Positions 22,797 to 31,880 of a stretch of DNA of 33,084 bases are shown in pieces. The DNA comes from Henriciella sp. Lineage in GTDB: Bacteria > Pseudomonadota > Alphaproteobacteria > Caulobacterales > Hyphomonadaceae. The position numbers and the translations under genes are program-made. Below the pieces are notes generated by a model, which was not told the origin of the DNA, did not search any database, and was given only the letters and a program-made list of their open reading frames with translations. Within the stretch, counting starts at the first letter, position 1, and every line of letters begins with the position of its first letter. The DNA is taken from the NCBI GenBank assembly GCA_013213825.1, contig JABSQA010000013.1, positions 1-33,084 of the forward strand, given 5' to 3'.

Positions 22797-24685
22797 GCCG
22801 GGGCCATCTCGGCTTGGGGTTTTGGCTCGTCCCGCTTCTCCGGAGAGAAACTGATCAGACTCGTCCCTTCGCCGCCGCGCGGTTCGCGATTGGGACCGAT
22901 CAGAACCAGCGTTCCATCCGCGCGGATCTCTGCGACAATATCAGCGCCAGGCCGATCAGCTCGGAATTGTTCGAGCGAGTATTTATCGGTGAGCCGTGTT
23001 CGAGCGAATTCCCAGCCGCGATATTGATCGCGTATCAAGCTGTCATATGTCCGCCCTCGGCGTATGAGCGTCCGGCCACGAGCGTTGGAGCTTAGGCCGC
23101 GATCGTCATTTTCTTCATCGTCATTGATCGACAATTGATAGACCATATGCCGGCCGACTTCCGGCGCAAAATGGCTACATACGAGCGCATTATAGGAATC
23201 ATTGGTTGAAAGCGCGATGACCGTTGAGAACCGTGCGTGGTCGAGTTTAATCTCAGCGTCTTCTGAGAGGACCTCACCCATAAATATATCGAGACCCGCA
23301 TCGCGTGATGATTTCAATCGTCGATAATTGCTGTCAGCTACGATGACTTCTATGCCGCTTTGCTCGAGCGCTTGGGCAAATTGGACGCTCCACGCATTGG
23401 CTCCAACGATCAATACGCCAGGTTTCTCTTTGCGGGCCAGGCCAAGCGCGCGCGAGAGCGGGCCGATGGTAAAGCCATGCATGACAACCGTGGTGAAGAC
23501 CATTGCAAAGGCGAGCGGCGTAATTTGATCTGCGCCTGAGAAAAAGAACCGACCTTCACGAGACAGATCAACCAATAAAGACCCAAACAGTCCGGACACA
23601 GCGACAGCAACAATCCCGCGTGGAGCAATCCAGCCCAGGAGAATGGCCTCCTTGCGGGAGAGCGTTCCATAGGTTGCGATCCACACAGAGAGCGGCCGCA
23701 CGACGAATAGCATACATAGTAAGAAGGCCAGTGTGTTGAGATTGATCGCTTGTGAGATGATGGCTGGCGTCAAGTCGGCGGTGAGCATCACGAAAACACC
23801 CGAAACAAGCAGAATGGCGATGTCTTCTTTGAACTTTTGCAACTCGGTCAAGCCTGCCAGTTTGGAGTTGCCGAGTGTCATGCCATAAGCCGTCACCGCG
23901 ACCAGGCCGATCTCCTTCTGAAACATCTCAGCCAGGGTGTAGCAGAGGATGATAGAGGCCAGAATAAGCGGCGCTTTGAGATATTCGGGTGCCCATCCTT
24001 CACGAAACGCTTTGGCAATCAGCCAGCCAAAAACGAGTCCCAGGATGATCCCGTAACAGGCCGCCATAATGATCCAAAGACCTGCGCCAAATAGGCTTTG
24101 GCCTTGAGAAGCCACGCGAATGAACTCAAACGCGGCGACCGCAAACAAGGCGCCAATCGGATCGTTGACAATGCCTTCCCATTTGAGGAATTGCGCGGGC
24201 CGACCACCAAGCTTTGACTGGCGGAGAAGTGGAATGATCACGGTCGGTCCTGTGACCACCATAACGCCTGCGAAAACCACAGCACTCGCCGACTGGAGGC
24301 CCGCGGCATAGCGCGCTGCGAACGTGCCCAATAGCCAAGCCAGGGGGCCACCGACGAAAATCATTCTTCGAACGGATGCGCCGGCCTCCCGCAAATTTTC
24401 AAATTTGAGAACCAAGCCGCCTTCAAACAGGATCACCGCAACGGCGAGTGAAACAATGGGCCGGAAGACATCGCCAAAGGTTGCTTGCGGGCTGAGCAAG
24501 GGTTCGCCGAATGCGACGGACCAAAGTGGTCCCACCGCCAAACCGGCAAGCGACATCAATACAATGGCTGGGGCCTGTAAACGCCAGGCCAGCCATTGCG
24601 CGCCAACTCCCAATGCCCCGATCAGGGCGCAAGCGAAGATCACGCCTTGTCCGGCGCCGCCTGCGAGGAGAAGTCCAACGTCCAT
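22793..24685 (-). CDS. Cation:proton antiporter (CPA family) with C-terminal Rossmann/TrkA-N domain
   Basis: About 630 residues. The N-terminal 400 residues or so hold roughly 12 membrane segments with antiporter motifs: VVTGPTVIIPLLR, KWEGIVNDPIGALFAV (the ND motif of Na+/H+ exchangers) and GWIAPRGIVAVAV. From about residue 410, GVLIVGANAWSVQFAQALEQ begins a nucleotide-binding Rossmann (RCK/TrkA-N) domain, continuing with VIALSTNDSYNALVC. Such soluble domains gate K+ or Na+ antiport by ligand binding. The role is pH/Na+ or K+ homeostasis at the inner membrane. The frame opens with a TTG at 24688, but the adjacent ATG at 24685 has AAGGG nine bases upstream. It lies 22 bases after the gene at 24708-25247, possibly cotranscribed. 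Confidence 0.93.
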   Translation of the reverse strand: MDVGLLLAGGAGQGVIFACALIGALGVGAQWLAWRLQAPAIVLMSLAGLAVGPLWSVAFGEPLLSPQATFGDVFRPIVSLAVAVILFEGGLVLKFENLREAGASVRRMIFVGGPLAWLLGTFAARYAAGLQSASAVVFAGVMVVTGPTVIIPLLRQSKLGGRPAQFLKWEGIVNDPIGALFAVAAFEFIRVASQGQSLFGAGLWIIMAACYGIILGLVFGWLIAKAFREGWAPEYLKAPLILASIILCYTLAEMFQKEIGLVAVTAYGMTLGNSKLAGLTELQKFKEDIAILLVSGVFVMLTADLTPAIISQAINLNTLAFLLCMLFVVRPLSVWIATYGTLSRKEAILLGWIAPRGIVAVAVSGLFGSLLVDLSREGRFFFSGADQITPLAFAMVFTTVVMHGFTIGPLSRALGLARKEKPGVLIVGANAWSVQFAQALEQSGIEVIVADSNYRRLKSSRDAGLDIFMGEVLSEDAEIKLDHARFSTVIALSTNDSYNALVCSHFAPEVGRHMVYQLSINDDEENDDRGLSSNARGRTLIRRGRTYDSLIRDQYRGWEFARTRLTDKYSLEQFRADRPGADIVAEIRADGTLVLIGPNREPRGGEGTSLISFSPEKRDEPKPQAEMAPA

Positions 24686-24707
24686 CAATCAGCCCTTCAC
24701 GCCTGGC

Positions 24708-25247
24708 CTAGGCCAAGGTCTCGTCTTGATTGCGTGAGAAATCAAAGCCGATCTCGCGACCACCATATTCGCCCGCCTCATAGCGTTCGATCTGAGTTTT
24801 GAACCAGTCTAGGACATGATCATAAATGTGGTCATAAAAGGGTTCAGGGTCATTGTCTTTGAGCGGAATCGACAGACGATATTCTTCGCCACCGACTATC
24901 CGTGCGATGAAATCGTCGCCGATTTTGTGGCATTCAATCGTCACCCGCATCCAATCGGTTCCCATTGAAACCCGCACCGCTAACCCGAACAGGATCGCGC
25001 CTAACGGGCGGAAACCCTTTGGCGGAACGGAGAACGCTTGATCGCCATAGTCTTTGGCTTCGAACGCACCGGCTGGAGGTACTAAACGTACGTAGACGCC
25101 ATCCGTGGATCCGATATGCGCACACAAACCCGCGCGTAATTCTTCCGCCAATGTTCGCACACGCGAATAGTTTTCCGCTGCTAAGGCTTGGTAATGCGCT
25201 ACAGTGGAAACGAGATCTTCAAATCGCGACAAGCCCAAACTCCCCAT
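24708..25247 (-). CDS. Hypothetical cytoplasmic protein
   Basis: The product is 179 residues and I do not recognise a family. An N-terminal helical part (residues 1-45, SRFEDLVSTVAHYQALAAENYSRV split by polar residues) is followed by a predicted alpha/beta part and an acidic C-terminal helix (DHIYDHVLDWFKTQIERYEAG). No signal peptide, membrane segment or enzyme motif is visible. It is supported by codon composition and by same-strand spacing of 22 bases to the antiporter gene, with which it may form an operon. The start has no strong ribosome site. Confidence 0.65.
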   Translation of the reverse strand: MGSLGLSRFEDLVSTVAHYQALAAENYSRVRTLAEELRAGLCAHIGSTDGVYVRLVPPAGAFEAKDYGDQAFSVPPKGFRPLGAILFGLAVRVSMGTDWMRVTIECHKIGDDFIARIVGGEEYRLSIPLKDNDPEPFYDHIYDHVLDWFKTQIERYEAGEYGGREIGFDFSRNQDETLA

Positions 25248-25315
25248 TGAACTGCGTAAACAGAGTAGGGTGGTCTGGACCTGATTACTAGTGGTTTGAT
25301 CGCAACGAATGCAGT

Positions 25316-25738
25316 TTAGCTTTGCGGGGCCTCGTCTTGAGACACACAGTATAGTTGCAACGCCGACCAGGCGAGAACGATGCCAAGATTGGCGGCAATT
25401 ATGCTGGGCACGCCTGCGTCACGGGCTGGAATGAGAAACAATTCCACAAAAACGGCGAAGCTGAGCGTGATCATTGCAGCCGCACCACGGCGCTGATGCC
25501 CAATGGCGAGGGCCGTCCATATGGTTAACGCTGCGAAGGCAAGGACTCGAAAAAAGTGTTCTTGATGCAGAAATACTTGCGGCTCATCCGGTGTATAGCC
25601 TGCCGCTTTGATCGCAACGATAATTGCAATGATTCCGCAAAGACCTTTGACCAAACTTGTCGGCAATTGGGCCTGCCAGGACTGGCCTTCGCCAGACGGC
25701 GCGTCAGATTTCATCAACAAGATCACGACATTCTCCAC
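25316..25738 (-). CDS. Small multi-pass membrane protein of unknown function
   Basis: This 140-residue protein has about four hydrophobic segments (near 28-46, 62-81, 85-103 and 110-130). No family is recognised. The frame begins with a GTG at 25738 that has AGGTGAA about eight bases upstream; an ATG at 25714 is possible but has no ribosome site. The gene is flanked by short non-coding gaps and lies downstream of motA on the same strand. Confidence 0.6.
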   Translation of the reverse strand: MENVVILLMKSDAPSGEGQSWQAQLPTSLVKGLCGIIAIIVAIKAAGYTPDEPQVFLHQEHFFRVLAFAALTIWTALAIGHQRRGAAAMITLSFAVFVELFLIPARDAGVPSIIAANLGIVLAWSALQLYCVSQDEAPQS

Positions 25739-25822
25739 CGAGTTTCACCTGTCACTATAGGCTCAGTGGCTTTTTTTGCTTTTAAGTTGATCGATAAAAT
25801 TTTCGGGCCGGATTAAGTCAAA

Positions 25823-26701
25823 TTAGGCCGCCAGCTGACCTTGCTGAAGGCGCACCACTTTCAAACGTGCGTCCAGATCTTTGATCTCAGGCCGAATATG
25901 CGCGGGCAGGGCCGCACGGGCCATTTCGATTGCGGTCCGCGGGGCAAGATCTTGCGTATAGGAGGATATGATCCGAGCAATCGTGTCGAGATAGACGGCG
26001 TCTTCTTCAATGATCTGGCCAAATCGATTGGCCATTGGACCGACCAGGCCATAGGCGAGGAAGACGCCTAGAAACGTGCCGAGTAGCGCCGCTGCAATCA
26101 TCTCGCCTAAGACCGCAGTCGATTGGTCGATCATGGCCATGGTTTTGATGATGCCAAGCACCGCGGCCACAATGCCTAAAGCTGGAAGCGCGTCCGCCAA
26201 CGTTTGGAGGGCTCCAACAGCACGTTGTTTGTCTTCCACAATCTCGCCAACCGTATCTTGCAGGTAGGTCACGGATTGATTGCGCATAGCTGGATCCAGC
26301 GCGATTAAGCGGAAACTATCGCAAATGAGGCCCAGGGCCTGCTTATCTTGTTGTAAGCGCGGCAGAGTCGCGAACAGCTCGGATTGTTCTGGGGCTTCAA
26401 TATCGCGTTCAATCGCGACAATGCCACCGCGATGGGCCCGGCGTGTCAGTTCATGCATCAATGTTAGCAATCCGGCATAATCGGTTTTCGACCATTTCGG
26501 TCCGCGCAAAGCACGACCAAAACCAAGAAAAGCGGCTTTGGCGACAGGGGTCGAATTGCCAATCATCACAGTGCCGATGGCGGCGCCGCCGATGAGCGCG
26601 AGCTCGAAGGGTAGAGCCGCAAACACAGCCGGACCGCCGCTGATCAGCAGTGCCCCCGAGACGATGCACAGGACAAGGATGAACCCGATCAATTGAAGCA
26701 T
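25823..26701 (-). CDS. motA: Flagellar motor stator protein MotA
   Basis: It is the proton-channel stator subunit that presses on the rotor protein FliG. With the ATG at 26701, residue numbers coincide with E. coli MotA: E98 of the rotor-facing pair (in IERDIEAP), P173 (ALPALGIVAAV) and P222 (GPMANRF). Basic residues R87, R88 and R91 stand where R90 acts. Four membrane segments are visible. The open frame extends six codons to 26719, but the family normally begins ML-x-x-IG, so 26701 is preferred; AGGGCTCAGG lies just upstream. The total is 292 residues. No motB follows, as in Caulobacter, where motA and motB are at separate loci. It implies the organism is motile at some stage. Confidence 0.95.
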   Translation of the reverse strand: MLQLIGFILVLCIVSGALLISGGPAVFAALPFELALIGGAAIGTVMIGNSTPVAKAAFLGFGRALRGPKWSKTDYAGLLTLMHELTRRAHRGGIVAIERDIEAPEQSELFATLPRLQQDKQALGLICDSFRLIALDPAMRNQSVTYLQDTVGEIVEDKQRAVGALQTLADALPALGIVAAVLGIIKTMAMIDQSTAVLGEMIAAALLGTFLGVFLAYGLVGPMANRFGQIIEEDAVYLDTIARIISSYTQDLAPRTAIEMARAALPAHIRPEIKDLDARLKVVRLQQGQLAA

Positions 26702-26823
26702 TTTGGCCTGAGCCCTCATAAATCTGATCGCACCGTGTCAGAATTTCCTTTCGAACCGGTTGCAAACGGTGTCGGCGCGACGAGAAGTCTTGATTTTGTC
26801 AGCCATGCGCTCAAAGAGGGCGA

Positions 26824-28113
26824 ATGGCTGCGGACTCTCCCTCTCCAGATATAGAAGACCAACCCAATCGGCGCGGGGCATTCTTCCTGCTATTCTTTTC
26901 GCTGATGGCGATTGGCGCTGGCAATACGATGCTCATCGCCGCTGTGATCCCGCCGCTCACGCGAACTTTAGAGCTACCCGACTGGATGGCGGGGGCGATC
27001 TTCTCATTATCGGCGCTGTGTTGGTCTTTGTCCTCACCGTTCTGGGGAAAACGTTCGAATCGCTATGGCCGCCGCCGGATCGCATCGTTCGGCTTGGCCG
27101 GATATTCGCTTTCAATGTTTTTGCTTCTGCTCTCCTCATGGGCAGCACTCTCGGCTTGGATCACGGCGCCATTTGCGATTTTTGCCTGCTTAGCGCTGTC
27201 GCGATCTGTATTCGGATTGATCGGCTCGGGCTCGAGCCCATCCGCCCAAGCTTATGTCGCGGACCGCACCCATCCAAACGAACGGCAAAGCGAAATCGCT
27301 TTTGTGACATCCGGCTTTAGTTTCGGCACCGTTGTGGGGCCTGCCTTCGCCGCTGTTCTGGTGGCTAATTTCGGCCTGCTAAGCCCGATGCTTATCACCT
27401 GCGTGATGGCGGGCGTGATGTCGATCTTGCTTTGGAATTTTCTACCCGAGAACCGCCAACCGGTTCAGGATGCGACCAAGATTGAAGCTATACCCGGCGC
27501 CATTGGCCTTTGGCGCTCACGCAATGTTTTGCCATTTCTGGCCTATGCGGTGACGCTGTCTCTCGTCACGGGGATCCTGACTCAAGTCTTTGTCTTTGCC
27601 GTGATGGATAAGCTTGACGTGACCGGCGCAGACGCGGCGAAATATACCGGTCCGGCCTTTATGGTTGGTGCCATGGCCGTGATGACAGCTCAGCTGGTTC
27701 TGATTCCGCGGCTACAGCTTAAAAATAAAACGCTGATGATTACGGGCTGCTTTCCGCTTTTGATCGGGGCATTGCTGCTCATTCCAGCGCAGGATTTCGC
27801 GACCCTAATTTTTGCGCAATTCTTCCTCGGCATTGGTCAAGGCCTAACCCGGCCTGGCTTTTCCAGTGGCGCCTCACTCGCCGTCTCGCCGCAGCTTCAA
27901 GGCAATGTCGCCGGCCTGGTCATTTCCGCAAACGGTATGGGCTACATTATCACGCCGCTTTTTGGCTTGTTCCTATATGAGTTTGTCGATCCGTCATTGC
28001 CGTTTTGGATTTGTGTCGGCCTGCTCATCGCCATGGCGCTTTTCGCCTGGAAAGCGATTGCACCTGGCGTGGGTGAAGCCGACGATGAAGAGCCCGACGC
28101 AGACCTCGCTTAG
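26824..28113 (+). CDS. Major facilitator superfamily transporter
   Basis: The 429-residue protein has 12 predicted membrane segments. Motif A of MFS drug:H+ antiporters appears between segments 2 and 3 as GKRSNRYGRRR. VFGLIGSGSSPSAQAYVADRTHPNERQ follows segment 4-5, split by charged residues. The N-terminal 16 residues are soluble and polar. Substrate is unknown; the motif pattern fits an efflux pump of the 12-TM DHA1 type or a metabolite exporter. AGAGGG sits before the ATG. It is divergent from motA across about 120 bases and overlaps the transglycosylase gene by four bases at the stops. Confidence 0.9.
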   Translation: MAADSPSPDIEDQPNRRGAFFLLFFSLMAIGAGNTMLIAAVIPPLTRTLELPDWMAGAIFSLSALCWSLSSPFWGKRSNRYGRRRIASFGLAGYSLSMFLLLLSSWAALSAWITAPFAIFACLALSRSVFGLIGSGSSPSAQAYVADRTHPNERQSEIAFVTSGFSFGTVVGPAFAAVLVANFGLLSPMLITCVMAGVMSILLWNFLPENRQPVQDATKIEAIPGAIGLWRSRNVLPFLAYAVTLSLVTGILTQVFVFAVMDKLDVTGADAAKYTGPAFMVGAMAVMTAQLVLIPRLQLKNKTLMITGCFPLLIGALLLIPAQDFATLIFAQFFLGIGQGLTRPGFSSGASLAVSPQLQGNVAGLVISANGMGYIITPLFGLFLYEFVDPSLPFWICVGLLIAMALFAWKAIAPGVGEADDEEPDADLA

Positions 28114-29441
28114 CTCGCGTCCAAAACTTGTTCCAAGGCAATCGAGGTCGGATAGCCATCGGCGGGCGAGATGTCATTGGCTTTCTGGAAACGCCGAAGC
28201 GCGCCTTTGGTGCCACGTCCAGCAATCCCATCGACGGCGCCCGCGTCAAAACCAAGTCGATTGAGATTAGACTGCAAGACCATAACGTCCCGTCGTGTCA
28301 GTTGCTCCAGCTCTTTGGGCCAGACGGCAATGGGACCGGTTTGACCTAAAACGCCGTCTGTCAGCAGGCCCACGGAGAATGCATAGCTGTCGGATCGATT
28401 ATAAGTTTTGAACACGTCAAAATTCTTGAACAAGAGATATTTCGGACCGGTGGCACCTGTCGGTAGCCACAGTTCCGCATAAGCCGTTTCCGGCGCCGTG
28501 AACGGACCACCCGCAATCGGGGAGATGCCATAGCTCATCCAAGTCGCTAAGCGACGATCTTCGCCATCCGCGAGCGACCAATCAAACTCATTCGGCGCCA
28601 AAACCTCAACGCCCCAGGGTTGATCTTTTTGGTAACCGGACGCGCGCAAATAATTGGCTGCTGAAGCGAGTGCATCCGGAGCACTGTTCCAGAGATCCTT
28701 TTTGCCATCACCGTCAAAATCGACCGCATAGGTGAGAAATGTTGACGGCATAAATTGCGTCTGCCCCATCGCGCCGGCCCAACCAGAGATCAAGTCTTCG
28801 CGTGAGACATCGCCGCGTTCTTGGAGCTTCATCAAAGCTGTCAGCTCATTCTCAGCCAATCTCTGACGTCGGCCCTCAACGGCCATATTCGCCAACGTGT
28901 TGGCCGCGTCGAAATTGCCGATATAGGAGCCGAGATTGGTTTCCATGGCCCAAATCGCAGTGATCGCCTCACGGTCGACCCCATAAGCCGCTTCGATCCG
29001 ATCGAATGTGGCGACCAATTCGCTCAGTCGGTCTGCGCCGCGTGTTTTTCGCCCCTCCGTCACGGCCGATGCGACATAGTCCCAAATCGGTTTGGCAAAC
29101 TCGGCTTGGTCGGCAATATCAGTCTTGGCCACGCTTGCATCTTCGCCGAGATAGAGGTCGAGCGGGGAAATATTGCGTAGCGTTGCATGAACAATGGCTG
29201 GATCCCGTCCTGCCGCCATCGCGCGGGCGGCAAAATCGTCCCGCCAAGTGTCCATGCTGGCATTGCCAGAGGATTCAAAAGGCGGAATGGAGGGGATGGT
29301 GATCGGAACATTACCCGCGCTGGAACCGGTCGAATCACCGCTATTTGGCGCATCTTGCGGGGTTGAAGCGCAAGCTGTCATTAGGGCTGCACCAGCCAAA
29401 AGCCCATATAATGGACGTTTCAGCAGAAAATCGCTCATCAT
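28110..29441 (-). CDS. MltB-type lytic murein transglycosylase lipoprotein
   Basis: It cleaves the glycan backbone of peptidoglycan between MurNAc and GlcNAc, forming 1,6-anhydro ends. The start is the ATG at 29441 with AGGGGG upstream. The protein (443 residues) opens with a signal peptide and lipobox LMTAC (C24), so it is anchored in a membrane; a Ser/Gly/Pro-rich linker follows. The SLT domain carries IWAMETNLG with catalytic E167, then the family signature SGWAGAMGQTQFMPSTF and a DFDGDGKKDLW loop. A C-terminal peptidoglycan-binding domain (about 375-440, LGFDAGAVDGIAGRGTKGAL) completes it. The frame stays open further upstream, but that part lacks any start support. It is divergent from rpmJ. 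Confidence 0.95.
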   Translation of the reverse strand: MMSDFLLKRPLYGLLAGAALMTACASTPQDAPNSGDSTGSSAGNVPITIPSIPPFESSGNASMDTWRDDFAARAMAAGRDPAIVHATLRNISPLDLYLGEDASVAKTDIADQAEFAKPIWDYVASAVTEGRKTRGADRLSELVATFDRIEAAYGVDREAITAIWAMETNLGSYIGNFDAANTLANMAVEGRRQRLAENELTALMKLQERGDVSREDLISGWAGAMGQTQFMPSTFLTYAVDFDGDGKKDLWNSAPDALASAANYLRASGYQKDQPWGVEVLAPNEFDWSLADGEDRRLATWMSYGISPIAGGPFTAPETAYAELWLPTGATGPKYLLFKNFDVFKTYNRSDSYAFSVGLLTDGVLGQTGPIAVWPKELEQLTRRDVMVLQSNLNRLGFDAGAVDGIAGRGTKGALRRFQKANDISPADGYPTSIALEQVLDAS

Positions 29442-29547
29442 TTGTCCCCCTTTGCGGAACAGCCTGTAAGCCGTGATTGACTCATACGGGCCCGATGTGT
29501 ATGTCCCGCGCTTTCGTGAAAACAGTTCTAACGTTTGGGCAAAAGCC

Positions 29548-29673
29548 ATGAAAGTGAAATCCTCGATCAAAGCACTCAAGTCGCGCCATCGTGACTGCAA
29601 GGTCGTTCGCCGCCGTGGCCGGACCTATGTCATCAACAAGACTGACCCTCGTTTCAAAGCAAAGCAGGGCTGA
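29548..29673 (+). CDS. rpmJ: 50S ribosomal protein L36 (C-minus type)
   Basis: It is a small 41-residue ribosomal protein that binds 23S rRNA. The sequence [19 protein letters not shown], then [11 protein letters not shown] and PRFKAKQG, is the alphaproteobacterial L36. Only one cysteine (C17) is present, so it is the zinc-free paralogue type. The longer frame starting at 29473 adds residues foreign to the family, so the ATG at 29548 is correct. It is divergent from the transglycosylase gene and followed after 31 bases by the HAD phosphatase gene. Confidence 0.97.
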   Translation: MKVKSSIKALKSRHRDCKVVRRRGRTYVINKTDPRFKAKQG

Positions 29674-29704
29674 GTCTGAGATGAACAGCTGAGCCTCATT
29701 GTCT

Positions 29705-30313
29705 ATGGGCGCTCGCATCGTTCTCTTCGACCTTGGACATGTGGTTGTCGATTGGCAGCCCCTCAAGCTGTACCGCACGCTTTTCGAAAGCGAAGCGGAG
29801 GCTGAAACCTTTGTGCGTGATGTTTGCAACATGGATTGGCATGTTGAGCATGATCGCGGCGTTTCTATGGCTGATAATGCGAAGCCATTGATTGCTAAAT
29901 ATCCGCATTACGAATCCCAAATTCTCGCATGGCGGAGCCAGTGGCTGGATATGTTTGAAGGCTATGTGCCCGGCATGCCGCAGCTCATGGCGCGCTTGGA
30001 AGAAGCGCGGGTTCCGCTTTATGGTCTGTCCAATCTTCCGGCCGAAGTGGCGGAAGAGACGTTTGACGCATTTCCGATGATTAAATTGCTGCGTGACGTC
30101 ATTGTCTCTGGAGAAGAAAAAGTCGTCAAACCAGATCAGAGAATTTATGAAATCGCTCTAGAGCGCATGGGCCATCCTGACCCGAGCCATGTCATATTCA
30201 CAGATGACCGAGAACGGAATTGCGAGGCGGCAAAGGCGCTCGGGTTTAAAGCACACCATTTTGAAGGAGCGGAAGGATTTGAAAAGCGGTTGAAGGCGGA
30301 GGGTCTGCTTTAG
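29705..30313 (+). CDS. HAD-superfamily phosphatase (YihX-like)
   Basis: The 202-residue protein is a haloacid dehalogenase-fold hydrolase of the group that includes E. coli YihX (glucose-1-phosphate phosphatase) and epoxide-hydrolase N-terminal domains. Motif I is FDLGHVVVDW (D9; the second Asp of DxD is replaced by Gly, normal in this subgroup). Motif II is GLSNLPAEV, motif III the lysine of VVKPDQRIYE, and motif IV IFTDDRERN. Residues about 18-80 form the helical cap. The frame opens with a TTG at 29699; the ATG at 29705 two codons later is the better start. It follows rpmJ closely, so cotranscription is possible. The physiological substrate is unknown. Confidence 0.92.
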   Translation: MGARIVLFDLGHVVVDWQPLKLYRTLFESEAEAETFVRDVCNMDWHVEHDRGVSMADNAKPLIAKYPHYESQILAWRSQWLDMFEGYVPGMPQLMARLEEARVPLYGLSNLPAEVAEETFDAFPMIKLLRDVIVSGEEKVVKPDQRIYEIALERMGHPDPSHVIFTDDRERNCEAAKALGFKAHHFEGAEGFEKRLKAEGLL

Positions 30314-30354
30314 GGCGTCTGGCATTGGCTCCATTCTCCTGGATCCAAGCTTCC

Positions 30355-30891
30355 TTATGATCGACAAGCCTTTGTGCGTTCCGGCAAATTGCCCATACTC
30401 ACATCCCAGCATTCATCATAGACGGAGCAATAACACCCCGCGGCGGAAATCGATCCACCAACTCCTTCAATAAACGCGCGCGTGTCGGGGGTCCAAGGCA
30501 CGCCAAATAAGACGACTTCTTCGCCGGGCGCGAGGACATCATTGGAAACATCGCGCACACGGTAAGTGTCGTATGAAAATGCCCGCTCGGCACCGACCGT
30601 CTGTTCGATCAAAGCGTCGAGCTGGTCGGAATCGCGTAGTCTTTGACCATTATGAAGAAAGCCAACATCGCCGAGCAAGGCTGGCCCAATCCCTTTGTTG
30701 GATACGGTGACCTCAAAGCCTTGGCCTGAATAGCTTTGCGAGAGTTCCAAATATGGCCAGACGCTCGCTTTTTGCTGATCCTTGATTGACGTCACTTCAA
30801 ACACAGAAACTCCAAGCGCCGATAAAGAGATCACAATGGCGACCAGTGACAATATGTTTCCGCGCCCCATCAAAGGGTCATTCTGGCTCAT
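30355..30891 (-). CDS. Membrane-anchored protein of unknown function
   Basis: The 178-residue product has a short cytoplasmic start, one membrane segment (about 12-31) and a mainly beta extracytoplasmic part beginning VWPYLELSQSYSG. Four cysteines cluster near the end (GCYCSVYDECWD and KACRS), suggesting disulfides in the periplasm. I do not recognise a named family. GGAG lies nine bases before the ATG. It converges with the HAD gene (41-base gap) and is divergent from the DJ-1/PfpI gene over about 218 bases. Confidence 0.75.
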   Translation of the reverse strand: MSQNDPLMGRGNILSLVAIVISLSALGVSVFEVTSIKDQQKASVWPYLELSQSYSGQGFEVTVSNKGIGPALLGDVGFLHNGQRLRDSDQLDALIEQTVGAERAFSYDTYRVRDVSNDVLAPGEEVVLFGVPWTPDTRAFIEGVGGSISAAGCYCSVYDECWDVSMGNLPERTKACRS

Positions 30892-31109
30892 CCTGATGGT
30901 CTCCCCGATTGATCATTAAAACCAGATAGATGACCCAAGCCAACAAACCAGGCTGATTTTTGCGTTGCTGGTGTGTACCCAGCGGGCAACCTGCTCTAAA
31001 CAGGGCTCGCGACATAACTGGCGAAATCAAGATGGAGCACCATCGGGGAGTGTCGCAGGACTTAAACCGTGCCGATCGCCTGGGCCATTCACCCTTAATG
31101 GAGATGCCC
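30892..31109. other. Divergent intergenic region, no gene seen
   Basis: These 218 bases should hold promoters for the membrane-anchored protein (minus) and the DJ-1/PfpI protein (plus). A minus-strand frame ending at 30878 reads GLLAWVIYLVLMINRG near its end, but it lacks a plausible start and I do not call it. No clear terminator or operator is visible. Confidence 0.4.
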
Positions 31110-31805
31110 ATGGCTGAACTTTCCCCAATATCCGTTGCCTTTCTTGTTTTTCCGAATGTCACTCAGCTGGATCTCACCGGGCCCGCTCAAGTCTTGTCGC
31201 GGCTTGGAAACACGACGCTCAACCTGGTCTGGAAAGACAAATCGCCAGTGCCAACCGATGCCGGATTTCCGCTCCTGCCCACGGCGACATTCGAGGAAAT
31301 CGATCAAGTTGATATTTTGTGTGTTCCCGGCGGATTGGGAACGATGGAAATGATGCAAGACGAGACGGTTCTAGCCTGGTTGCGAAAGGTGGCGGCCAAA
31401 GCAGAATGGGTCACCAGCGTTTGTACCGGTTCGCTCCTACTCGCGGCGGCGGGATTATTGAAAGGCTACAAATCTGGGTGTCATTGGGCCTCGATCGATC
31501 AATTGGCCTTTTTCGGCGCGACCCCGGTTCGGGCGCGAATCGTTGAAGACCGTAACCGGTTCAGCGGTGGCGGCGTGACCTCCGGAATCGATTTTGCACT
31601 CGCCCTCGCGGCTCGAATTCGCGGTGAGGACTTTGCCAAATTCATCCAATTATCGATTGAATATGATCCCAACCCGCCTTTCAATGCGGGATCGCCGGAT
31701 AAAGTCGAACCCGAGATTCTTGAGCGCTATTACAAGATGATCGATGCGGCGGTACCAGATCGCGAGGCGAAGGTGAAAGCGATCGCGAAATCGCTCGGAT
31801 TTTAG
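31110..31805 (+). CDS. DJ-1/PfpI family protein, isonitrile hydratase-like
   Basis: The 231-residue protein has the class I glutamine-amidotransferase-like fold. The nucleophile elbow is SVCTGSLLLAAAGLL with C105, DLTGPAQVL lies near the start, and CVPGG (71-75) sits in the oxyanion region. SGCHWASIDQL and SGGGVTSGIDFAL complete the pattern of Pseudomonas isonitrile hydratase InhA (about 228 residues) and of the non-DNA-binding part of GlxA-type regulators. No helix-turn-helix domain follows, so it is an enzyme-like member. It may hydrate isonitriles or act on other small molecules; the substrate is not proven. The frame is open from 30960, but the ATG at 31110 has GGAG about six bases upstream. 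Confidence 0.9.
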   Translation: MAELSPISVAFLVFPNVTQLDLTGPAQVLSRLGNTTLNLVWKDKSPVPTDAGFPLLPTATFEEIDQVDILCVPGGLGTMEMMQDETVLAWLRKVAAKAEWVTSVCTGSLLLAAAGLLKGYKSGCHWASIDQLAFFGATPVRARIVEDRNRFSGGGVTSGIDFALALAARIRGEDFAKFIQLSIEYDPNPPFNAGSPDKVEPEILERYYKMIDAAVPDREAKVKAIAKSLGF

Positions 31806-31880
31806 CCCCATTTGAACGATAGGCAGTGGCTGACGCTTATTTTTCTTGGCACGTCGAACTTGAAAGACCATAATTAGCCC

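Noticed and set aside
26702-26823. Possible sigma-54 promoter ahead of motA (CGACACCG then TTTGC)
   Set aside because: The invariant GG of the -24 element is missing and the spacing is wrong.
30878-31162. 94-residue minus-strand frame with a hydrophobic C-terminal stretch
   Set aside because: No start codon with a ribosome site near the hydrophobic part, and most of the frame is antisense to the DJ-1/PfpI gene.
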